64,000 bases of DNA from Glandiceps talaboti (lineage: Eukaryota > Hemichordata > Enteropneusta > Spengelidae). The position numbers and the translations under genes were made by a program. Position 1 is the first letter of the stretch; every line of letters begins with the position of its first letter. The notes beneath the pieces are model-generated. The model worked only from the letters and a program-made list of their open reading frames with translations. It was not told the DNA's origin and did not search any database. Below, one piece after another: positions 41,166-64,000 of this stretch. The stretch lies in the NCBI RefSeq assembly GCF_964340395.1, contig NC_135571.1, forward strand, positions 2,572,111-2,636,110, in the 5' to 3' direction.

Positions 41166-42209
41166 TTATTGTGGCGTTACTCTCCCCGTCCTAAATTGAC
41201 AACATTGCCCTGGAGACCTCCTAAACTGCATCAGAACTCTTCGAAATTTCTGATTTCTCCAGCAATAGATAACAGGGTTCACAGATGAATTTGCTAACAG
41301 CAGAATAAGTGATGTGCGGTGAATAAACCTATGCCTATCGGGACAGTCTCCGTACAAAGTGTTAACTATCGCGTATTGTGAGGATGACACAAGGAGAAAG
41401 CTAAAGACGGCGAAGGTCTTAACAGTCAAGTGCATTGTTTCACGTAGACGTTTTATTTCGTGGACTCTTTGCACAATTTCGTGGACCCCACGTTGTTCAG
41501 CCCAAACAGCCATGTTTTGTTTGTGTTTCAGAAAAGTACGTACTATAAGAATATACATCGTGATACTAAAGAATATAGGTGCTGCAAAACTTATTACACG
41601 TATCAAGGTAGTAACTTCACCTGCCCATGGTATCCCTGGTAGTTCCTTATGAACGGCTACCGTACACATTCCGCTGGCGTGGTTATATTTGATTGACGGA
41701 AGTAACACTTCGAAAAGTGGGCGAAGTAGGCTAGACATCCATATTGCAGTGAAAATTACGTATCTGCATCTTTTTGATGAGAATCGTGCGTGGTAACTTG
41801 GATTGCAAACTTTAAGGTACCGGTCGAAGGCAATAACAGCAATGCTAAGTATAGATACTTGCCAGCAAATGTCACGGAAGGAAAATAAGTACTTGCACTT
41901 GGTGATTCCACCAGGCCACTCTCCGTACATGACAGAGCTAACCAGGAATGGTTGAAATATGGCGCTCAACAGAATGTCCGAAAAACTAAGATTCAGAGTG
42001 AATGTGTTCAGAACTTGAAAATTACCTCTTATACCGTGGTAATTTGACCAACAGAAGATGATGATGACGACGCCGTTGAAGATAACACCAGACAATGATA
42101 AAAAGAGGATCGCCGTAGCAGTAACAGGTCGTTCCCAATATTTCTCCTCTGTCAACAAAGTTTCACAAAACTCAGCTCCACTTGTCAGATTCGTAGCATT
42201 TGCTTCCAT
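41166..42209 (-). CDS. Class A (rhodopsin-like) GPCR, orphan, intronless
   Basis: 347 residues in one exon. Short extracellular N-terminus with N-glycosylation sites at Asn4 and Asn7. Seven hydrophobic segments, the first at about 32-54. Class A landmarks: Asn73/Asp78 in TM2 (LNLSFSD), Cys105 or Cys107 with Cys182 for the TM3-ECL2 disulfide, Asp129-Arg130-Tyr131 (DRY), and NPVIY at 311-315 followed by an amphipathic CWRNQKFRR helix 8. The retinal-binding TM7 lysine of opsins is absent (LLLANSSVNP), so it is not a photopigment. The CWxP toggle of TM6 is also absent (FAVFSFLLVSSSQYA). A Cys pair after helix 8 (QCCQF) could be palmitoylated. The ligand cannot be told. Single-exon GPCRs are often lineage-expanded. 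The start at 42209 fits the usual N-terminal length. Confidence 0.85.
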   Translation of the reverse strand: MEANATNLTSGAEFCETLLTEEKYWERPVTATAILFLSLSGVIFNGVVIIIFCWSNYHGIRGNFQVLNTFTLNLSFSDILLSAIFQPFLVSSVMYGEWPGGITKCKYLFSFRDICWQVSILSIAVIAFDRYLKVCNPSYHARFSSKRCRYVIFTAIWMSSLLRPLFEVLLPSIKYNHASGMCTVAVHKELPGIPWAGEVTTLIRVISFAAPIFFSITMYILIVRTFLKHKQNMAVWAEQRGVHEIVQRVHEIKRLRETMHLTVKTFAVFSFLLVSSSQYAIVNTLYGDCPDRHRFIHRTSLILLLANSSVNPVIYCWRNQKFRRVLMQFRRSPGQCCQFRTGRVTPQ

Positions 42210-42472
42210 GTTTTCGGTTCAGTTTCTAGACGATATTTTGGATGTCTGACGTCTTTTGATGACTGAAACATTTGTGAATGTTGTTAACCTACACTATATA
42301 ATGATCTCCAAATACGTGTGATGCACCAAGTCTTTCACGACAAGCAACATTTGCGTCATAGTTACCAGGCAACACCAGCATCCAAGCAAAACCATTTATA
42401 CGGAGACAGAATGACAAACCCACGCAGGAAGACAATCAGCCAGCAACCCACACAAAACATGCACACACAAAC

Positions 42473-42512
42473 TCATACATACATACATACATGCATGCAT
42501 ACATACATACAT

Positions 42513-42547
<35 letters not shown>

Positions 42548-42618
42548 TACATACATACATACATACATACATACATACATACATACATACATACATACAT
42601 ACATACATACATACATAC
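42473..42618 (+). repeat. ACAT array upstream of the GPCR
   Basis: (ACAT)n with GCAT and a central (CA)n block, about 265 bases 5' of the GPCR start codon. Confidence 0.9.
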
Positions 42619-43379
42619 AAACCGAGTCGGTGTACACCAATTGCAAATTAAACTCGAAATGCCATTTTTATCAAGTGATAAAATAATTTTTAAAAACATG
42701 GAATATTTGATAGGAAAACAACAGGTAATAATAGTTGGAACAAATTGTATATATTTATATGTTAGTTTTGGGTCACGAATATTTTCCCACTAAATGAGGA
42801 AAAATATCGGGGAATTATAAAATTTTACCAGCACGTGAAAATCTTTATTGAACACCTGGAATAGCAGTACAGCGACATTTTGACTCATTTTGAGAACTGC
42901 ATAGTGATTGACAGACGAACATTGTCATGAGGTACAATGACAAGTGTATCAATTAACTCCATATTGTTTGTTCGAATGCGTTCTACTTGGCTTGCAGATA
43001 GGCCTAGTGTAACTGTTTTGTATAACAGCATATAATATGTGAAGACTCAAAAGAGAAGGAGACAGGAGAAACAGTATTCTTTAAGTGTCAAGGAGTTTAT
43101 TTGTCGAAAAACGTAGAATAATAACAACTTGGTATGCATGCGTACTTCTTTCAACTCATACGTAACACGACGATTTTTTTTCATTAGTTTGTATTCAAGT
43201 GAATGTGATTTTAAAAACCAACACAGTACAATAAAAATCTTTCTATTTGAAACACCTAACTGCCACACTTTAAAGGGTTAGTACCTTCGATGTCTAAGCT
43301 TATACACAGACTGAGTGAAATTGGAAAGGGTAACCCTTATTTATTTTGTTTCTCATTACTTTATTATGGCTACTATGAT

Positions 43380-43700
43380 TGAATGAGTACAGTTCATTGC
43401 TATATTTTGTGAAGTGAAATGAATTACACATGCCACCATACAGACATCAAATGAACACCGCAAAGGGCATTTACGCGCCCTTCATCGGATGTTGGATACT
43501 AAGAAAAACATTGGCGCCCGAGTGTATAGAGTTGCCCAACATTCAAGTTGTCTTATATTTCATTTAGACTAAATGTAACAAAAAAAGCGATCTTGCTATT
43601 GAAGTGTGGCATATGCAGTGTCTTGTTGTTTTATGCGTGGTTGTATCAAGCAGATCTAGAAAAGCTGAATGGTATTGTGAAATTCGCTGTTTATCACCAG
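43380..43700 (+). repeat. Dispersed repeat R2, second long copy
   Basis: Partner of 26756-27070, with the same block order. A shorter related stretch follows at 44205-44260 (CAAACAGAGCCAGTGAATG). Confidence 0.75.
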
Positions 43701-45090
43701 AGCAAACCATGACAACGTGCAGGAAATCTTCAAAGATGTTATATATACAGCACGGATATGGTACTCAAGAGAGTGTTTTGGAAGGATACTTGAAGAATAT
43801 CACGACACATTACATTGACAACTTCACAAGTACCATAATACGATATGGAGAGGCGTCGACATCCGTTATGCAACATTAAATTTTCTAAACGTCTAATCTG
43901 AGACTGGAACATTTACAGAAAATAAGCACACAGCTGACAATAGTTCTCATTTAGAAATTCCAGAAAGTCTGCGTCCACTTTAAGATTACAGCAAATTCAC
44001 AATTTCTTGCCAAAGCTGTCTAATGAAGTATTAACATTACAATTTGACGCAGACACATGAGGCGCCAATATTTTGGTATCTGTGCATTGATGTCTGCATG
44101 GCATGGTGACAAGTTTTAGCGCATTTCATTTAGACAAGTTTTAGCGCATTTCATTCAGACAAGGACTGTATTTATTCAGTTTTGATATCTTAAAACGTAT
44201 CGTGTGTAGTTTCTTGTTGGTTTCGCGTGTTTGTGTCAAACAGAGCCAGTGAATGCTAACATGAAACGGGTGTTACAATCAGTCATGACGATGAGATTTT
44301 CTTTCTGATAAGAAGAACCGGAGTGGACATTTAATACGCTGAGGGACCTCTGTCCTCTGGATTGAGGAAACGTTAAAAAAATCATGCTAGAATTACAATG
44401 AGAAGGGAGTCTTTCTTTTGGTGTTTACAGATATTCCTTTCGTAAAATGGATGCAGTTGTATGACAACAATTTGGCCTTGGAGATATACGCAGAGCTTAC
44501 CCGTACGATTTATTTGCCCTTGGACCCCTCCCCCATTCTCTCTCCTGCCACCGAAGGATTAAAACTCTTTCCACTAGATTACATGGATATTTTTTAACGG
44601 GTGAAAAATATTGAAAACTAGAAGAGTAAAAAATACAGGCACTATTATGGAGGCGTTATCAACCTTCATCGTTATGTTTCATATACGACAATGCTGAGCA
44701 TGCCAACATGGCTTCAGGAAAGGTAAAGTGAAGGTACAGAAAAGCACATCTGTATTCCATGGATCTTTTCTGGGAAAAACGGTATGCTGACAAGATCATG
44801 ATAGCAACATACAATTTTGATGACGACCAAACTGAATTGAATTAGGATTAGTACAAATAGAGAGTTCACACTAGTTTTAATGCAGGGCATTTTTGTACAA
44901 AACTACTGGTCAATTTCAAATTTCTTGAAGTCGGTTGATTCGAAGTAATTTTGTCTTAGTCATTTTACTAGGGTCCCTAACAGCGTTTTTGCTATGCACA
45001 TTTTGCATGTGTATCAAAAGTCTGTCTTGTCGATGGAAACATATGATGTGATCTTTGCTTTTTTAATTGAATTAAAATCTAAGTTTAACT
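43700..45090. other. Intergenic, gene-poor
   Basis: A 28-base tandem duplication (ACAAGTTTTAGCGCATTTCATT) lies at about 44108-44163. Nothing else supported. Confidence 0.5.
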
Positions 45091-45094
45091 GATA

Positions 45095-45255
45095 GTTATA
45101 GTACGTGTCCTCGGACATTTACTGTTTTTATTCGGACAGTTTTGGTTAACCCGTCTGTTATTTGGTCCGAGGCGCAGCCGAGGACAAAATAACTGATGGG
45201 TTAACCAAAACTGTCCGAATAAAAACAGTAAATGTCCGAGGACACGTACTATAAC
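45095..45255. mobile_element. Long foldback element (161 bp)
   Basis: Arms 45095-45163 and 45187-45255 are near-perfect inverted copies (outer word GTTATAGTACGTGTCCTCGG, inner GGTTAACCC/GGGTTAACC). The loop itself contains CCGAGGCGCAGCCGAGG, so almost the whole element pairs. No coding capacity and no clear target duplication. It lies about 300 bases upstream of the fragment at 45551. Confidence 0.8.
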
Positions 45256-45550
45256 GAAGTTATACTGCGAATTTGGCGAGTTTTGTAGTTTTCAAGCGAC
45301 TTCCTCCCTGGCAATGAACGCAGCAGCACGTTATGTAAATTACAATTGATGGGACCGTTTTACAACACCTTGTCATTTGCTTGAATTGAGAACACTGAGT
45401 TTAGCCAATCAAAAATAGAACATTTTAGTTTAACAGGTGGTAGTATTATAATTAGACACGCGTGTGTATTCGGGTGTGGCAGCATTGTGTCTCGTAGTCA
45501 GACACCACAGTCGAACCGTTGTCGAAGTGTTCGTTCCCTCGTCTCGTATT

Positions 45551-45766
45551 ATGTCGCTTCAAAAGTCTGTAGTCAATTGGGATAGGGAATATTTTCTATC
45601 CCAGGTCGACGTAGATGATGCTGAAGATTTTAATTTAACTGACATACAAAAAGAATTTCGGTTTCTACCTCCGGTTGACAAAGTGGAGGAATACCAGAAA
45701 GCACGTGTTCCACCAGCCACTCGCAAGGCGACACGATGGGGTGTTAATGGAAAGAAGTGCAGGTAG
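45551..45766 (+). pseudogene. Fragment resembling N-terminus of Crypton-derived (DUF3504-type) proteins
   Basis: The frame from ATG 45551 reads NWDREYFLSQVDVDDAEDF, then PPATRKATRWGVN, before stopping at 45766. The PxxTRKxTxWGVN pattern is what I recall of the start of the tyrosine-recombinase-like region in Crypton-derived animal proteins (KIAA1958/QRICH1/ZMYM style). After WGVN the expected recombinase core is absent. A second open stretch in another frame (about 45755-45905) is Ser/Glu-rich and does not resemble it. A GTAGGA donor at 45763 could instead make this a first exon. Family call is from memory of motif style only. Confidence 0.35.
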
Positions 45767-45909
45767 GATCTACCCTACGTCTTTCTGAAAGCGGTTCCAG
45801 TGAGACTGTTGAATGTAACACTGCATCGAAGGATTCGATTGTTGAATCGTCACCAGTTACAATAAATGTAGTCAAAGAGAACACGAAGATTCAAATTACA
45901 TTTTGAATT

Positions 45910-48900
45910 GTGTATTGTATTTTCATTATGACTGGAATTAAATGCACTTCACCTGGTTTCGAGCTTCTTTGTTTTCATTGGTTGTGTACACCTGTCAGAT
46001 TGTTTCTTTTTGTATTACCTCGTTAACATTGATATATTCCCAATTGTTGAGAATAAGTAAACTGCGGACTCTTTCTTTGTTTGGGTTAACTTGGTGTGGA
46101 CTCTTTCTTTGTTTGAGTTAACTTGTAGCGGCCTTTTTCTATGTTGAAAGCAGTCCGATTAACTTGAATTTATAATTAATGAGTGAAAAGTGTACGGTAA
46201 CAGAAAAAGAGAGCATGCTTTGAACAATAGAGACGAGCCAAAAAGTTGTATAACCTGGTTTATACTGCGTGGGTTTGGGGTAAAGCCAAAATTCCACCAC
46301 AGTCCCGTGTCCAGTATGTCAGCATATGTGCAGTGTAAAGCCAATGTAAATTTATCAAAATAAATGACTTATGGTGGATACACAGTTTCAGATCTAGGAA
46401 GTGCGGTCTTAAGACCGCAAGTTTTACTATTGTCTGATATTCGTCTTTGGAGGCAGTATTGTCTGCAGTTATCCCGTGATGATGTCAAGCAGAAATGTTA
46501 TACAGTAACTAACGCAGAGGGCGCTATTAAAAGTCTATGGGAATACTTTAGCATCAAAACATGAGACGACCATAGACATTTTGGAGACTGGGTTGGCAAG
46601 ACTCAAAATGACTCGCATATATAATCTAAATTTGGCACTTTGCCAAAATCAACGCTGTAGCCTCAGTTTAGAGCATTTACTTGTGTTTTGAATAAGTGCA
46701 GGTTTTTGTAAAACTATTCTTTTCAGTTTGAGGTATTTTTGACTTACTATTTTTCAATACTGCTGAATCTTCACTTTTGCAATCTCAACTTGGGCCTTCT
46801 ATATAAATAAGAATTACACTTAATAAAAATTAAAACACAAAATTAACCTATCAGTCTTAACCTTCTCATTATATAATCGATCCTGTCTCTTTTTCAATAA
46901 GACGCCTATCAAGCCTCTGTAGGTACATGGACGTAAAATAAATTATATAAAACGTTGCAATCAGAACAATACAATGTAGATTTTTGTATTCCGGCAACAC
47001 TGTGTACCGTGAACTGATTTAGAAGAAATGTGATCATGTATGGATAAAATTGGAATTAGTATGCTCTCGTATGACAGCCAGAATTGACTTCCACGATTAG
47101 TGTTACCGGTGATCGGTATCATTAAGGTTTGAAACGTTTAGCTTCTTAACGTATGCACGGAGGTTATAAGGCAAAATGTTAACAATCTTTAAGTCGTTTT
47201 TTGTAAGAAGTTTCGGATATAGTTAATTGAATTAGGCGGAAATGTACTAAGGAGATGATCGTGCATGGGTTCATCGATTCAATACGCCATGCTCGGCTGA
47301 TTATTACCAGCTATGAATGCTTTATGATACGAAAGAATTGGCGTCTGTCAACATTACTCCCCACCGAGTTACAACGGAAACATGGAGTCAGTTAGGTTGT
47401 TTAGTCTCCAACAGAGTTTTTTTAGGACAAAACTCCAGACACTGGTAGCACACATGCATATGAAACTCCGGGATAAAACGATACATTTTATCTCATTTTG
47501 AAACAAATAACATCACGGCCCACAATAAAAGTCAGAAGAGACGAGGTAAAATGTATCACTTTATCAGAGTCAGTATTTTGTTTATGTAAGCCGTGATAAA
47601 AATCGACTTGGGAGACGAAAGAATCACCTTTAATTATGATGTTGTGATTGTATCGCTACAGCATGAAGACATTTCCCATGGTTATGAAATTTTCAGTTGA
47701 AAGGTGAACCCGTGTTTAGAGAGTTTCCTTGACAAGGTGAAACATGTGGGCGACATATATACCCGTATACCTTAATACATGTGCTTTGTGAGGGGGGGGG
47801 GGGTATTTCGTACCATTACTGATATGTAAAGTAGTACTTCAGGTGATCGAAAGAATTGAATCAGTTCCACTACGAGTTTTGTATAGTTTAGAATAGTAAA
47901 CATTACCAACAAATACATCCCTCAACTGCGATTCACACGATACTATTGTGTAATGTCTTAGTGTTGGATGGCCTCGTCTGCTAGGGCGGTAACATGAGCG
48001 TAGCTATCTTACATTTCAGCTATAATTAAAAGTAAAGTACGACGACCAGACTTTTTATCGCATATATGGGTTATTCTTTTCCCTGCTATATTATTTAAGA
48101 GTTGACGTAATGAAAACCTTATCAAGGGATACATGCAATACTTACACTCAAGAAATGATGGCGCTAAAAATTTCATTGTACACCAAGATGATATATCAAA
48201 AATTTTATAGATATATTTTATTTTGGATATCAGAAAACAAAATTTACGATGACCCATCATTTTAAATGTATGTTATCAATATAGAGTAGATCCGGGTACA
48301 CTCCGCAATAAAGGATTTAAATCCTACCATAAGAAGTTATTGGCCTACGACTTCGGAAAACGACTACTCGTGATTTGCTTACAAATATACCTTCCAGAAG
48401 GCTGGTTGGTCGACTTGGTAAGCATTCTCCCACACACGCCGAGAACGCGGTAGTTCACATTTGGTATATTTCATTGATCCCGTGCGTAGAAGCTGGTTGG
48501 TTGACTATGTTACACCCTCTACTATGTCAATTAAGTCACCTGATTAATATATTATGTTAATTTTCCCATGCTATTCGCTCTGACCTAGTTCACTGTATAT
48601 GGCAAATGCGACTTGTGTACTAAATAACTTTGAACGTCAAGGTCAGGGGTGATATGTTAACTTTATTGGTGATTTTTCGTGACAAAAAAATACTAGTCTG
48701 CAGGCGGTGTGGCGAGAATCATCTTGATCGACATTATGGTCTCAGAGAAAAAAACGCAAATAGCATCGACTGACTAATTGACTGGTATACAAAGCAACAA
48801 CGTTGACGTATTTACTCATAAAAATACTCTGAAAATGATTAGGCCTAATGAAAAAAATTGTTTGATTCCGGTTACCTACCTAGTTTTACACGCCGACCCA

Positions 48901-50150
48901 AAACTTGTTGTTACGTATTCGAGAAAAAAAATCAAAAATCGCGAAAATTGTGAAGTCTCGCAAGAAATAGTGGATGCGGAAATTGACATCAATTTAAAAA
49001 GACAATATACAACTATTCTTCCAATCTGTAAGTGTAATGGCTGTACATCTGATGAGAATAAACCACTAACACGGAGACCATATGGAAAACAACGGAAAAC
49101 ATAACCACCTAAACTTGACACTCACATTTGAAAACAAAATTTGAATTAAAAAAATTTACCTACCACATCTATTCTAAAATCGAATGTAATCGGAACAACA
49201 CAATTTTTTATTCCTTAAGTTAAAGAAACAAATTGGTATAAAGAACTTCTCTATAGTTATAGTAAAATTCAAAAAGAAATTGCAAACTAAATTTGCACGA
49301 AATAATTTTGGTCATATTCAGTCACAATAGAAATTTACAATTAGTGGTTTTCAATAACTTGATTAAGGAATAAATTTTTCCGAAATTAAAGAGACACATC
49401 GAATGGTGTAGGTGAGGAAGGACAAATAGGAGAGACACACAGGGGGTACTGAGCAAGGTAATGTTGAAATGTTGCATGCTTATGGTATAACACTTGCTAA
49501 GCATTTTTATCATAACACAGAATGATATTGTAGGAAATTCCCTTTTCTCGTTTTCCCTCTAGCTACAGAAACGTTTAGTCGAATTTAACGACACAAACAC
49601 ACATTAAATATGTGCATACAAAAGTTGAAACAGCGTTTGAATAGAGACAACCCATGACGCTACATATTAGAGTGAACTGAGAGGTGAAAGGTCAGTCCGT
49701 TTGCGTCGTCCATATTAGTAAAGAAACGGACGGTGTGTCATTAAGCAATAAATCAAACACGGTCAAATTTTATGTTATACTCTTCTTGATTCCTATCTCT
49801 CCATATTCAAATTGATCAGAACATGTCACCACACAAATCGCGATTCATATTTTATTAGCCAAAAAAAATGATAATTATAAATGGAAATGTAAGATTATAG
49901 AATTCTTAAAAAATATATTAATTTCCTGTTCGCAATGTAATTGTATTTGTTTTTTCTCTTTGTATTACTGTTGATTCTGCCGACAATCGCAACTGCGAAT
50001 ATGTACACTGCGCATGCTCGACCTTACCTCTTAATGTACTCGTTGAGTTCCCGAATTCGCACTTGCATCGAGTACCAATACTTATAGAGAGAACACAGGG
50101 AACGTTTGTGGAGACAATACATCAACTCAGACAGAATTCTGCATCATCGG
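45910..50150. other. Gene-poor stretch before the receptor gene
   Basis: Contains a 38-base tandem repeat (GACTCTTTCTTTGTTTG, 46065-46150), a loose foldback near 47460-47600 (GATACATTTTATCTC / GAGGTAAAATGTATC), a G run at 47792-47803, and repeat R3 (48963-49225). The open frame at 48778-49104 overlaps R3 and has no recognised domain. The last few hundred bases should hold the receptor promoter. Confidence 0.5.
48963..49225 (+). repeat. Dispersed repeat R3, second copy
   Basis: GTGGATGCGGAAATTGACAT, CTTCCAATCTG, ACACGGAGACCAT and CTTGACACTCACA match about 40800-41010 in order, with small gaps. Confidence 0.65.
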
Positions 50151-50154
50151 TAAA

Positions 50155-63826
<13,672 letters not shown>

Positions 63827-64000
63827 GTTGTAGAATCTCTCAATTTTATTCAATATTGCAGTTGAATGATTTCAACGAATATTAAGATATATTCGAAGGA
63901 CAAATCCACTGCATTATAATTTTAAAAACTTTAAAAATATTGATAACCTATCGATAGTTTTTACCATGATCTTTCAATAGCCACTTAATCGAATTCCAAA
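63827..64000. other. 3' flank of the receptor gene
   Basis: AT-rich, runs to the window edge. No clear polyadenylation signal or further gene seen. Confidence 0.4.

Noticed and set aside
41166-42209. Reading the GPCR as an opsin
   Set aside because: The TM7 lysine needed for retinal is absent, although helix 8 (CWRNQKFRR) resembles some opsins.
46364-46564. 66-residue open frame downstream of the Crypton-like fragment
   Set aside because: No recombinase-type motif or clear splice acceptor linking it to the upstream fragment.
48778-49104. 108-residue open frame
   Set aside because: Its second half is repeat R3, also found at 40800-41010 without an open frame; no recognised motif.

Overview
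The window is animal nuclear DNA: AT-rich, with short exons, GT-AG introns, long non-coding stretches, and many tetranucleotide arrays (CTGT, ACAT, CAGA) and small inverted-repeat elements. The gene set (MS4A/CD20-like, 15-PGDH-like SDR, laccase-type multicopper oxidase, two GCNT-type glycosyltransferases, a nicotinic-type receptor subunit, an intronless class A GPCR, an SGNH esterase) fits an invertebrate deuterostome. A hemichordate (acorn worm) is my best guess and a cephalochordate the main alternative; this is inferred from gene content and repeat style, not proven. Layout: 1-8.1 kb holds two tandem MS4A-like paralogues (A incomplete at the left edge, B with five coding exons), each carrying a one-base lesion in a different exon, with element insertions in and just after A. 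9.6-14.2 kb is a seven-exon NAD-dependent SDR most like 15-hydroxyprostaglandin dehydrogenase. 14.2-17.4 kb is repeats and satellite-like DNA. 17.4-19.0 kb is a single-exon SGNH esterase on the minus strand. 19-22 kb is dispersed repeats. 22.3-34.0 kb is a large inverted duplication (imperfect palindrome): each arm has a tRNA-Gln(TTG) gene in its outer part and a GCNT-like glycosyltransferase gene in its inner part, the two glycosyltransferases converging on a 2.4 kb centre. By eye the outer arms, which are mostly non-coding, are far more alike than the protein-coding inner arms. 34.1-40.2 kb is an eight-exon multicopper oxidase starting just outside one palindrome arm. 41.2-42.2 kb is an intronless GPCR on the minus strand. 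42.2-50.1 kb is gene-poor, with dispersed repeats, a long perfect-looking foldback, and a fragment resembling the N-terminal part of Crypton-derived (DUF3504-type) proteins. 50.2-63.8 kb is a five-exon nicotinic acetylcholine receptor-like subunit whose introns are loaded with microsatellites and inverted-repeat elements; it lacks the paired cysteines of alpha subunits and the usual loop B tryptophan. No operons are expected. The genes share no obvious pathway apart from the paired GCNT genes. I assembled exons by splice-site consensus, phase and family similarity only. Percent identities are by-eye estimates.
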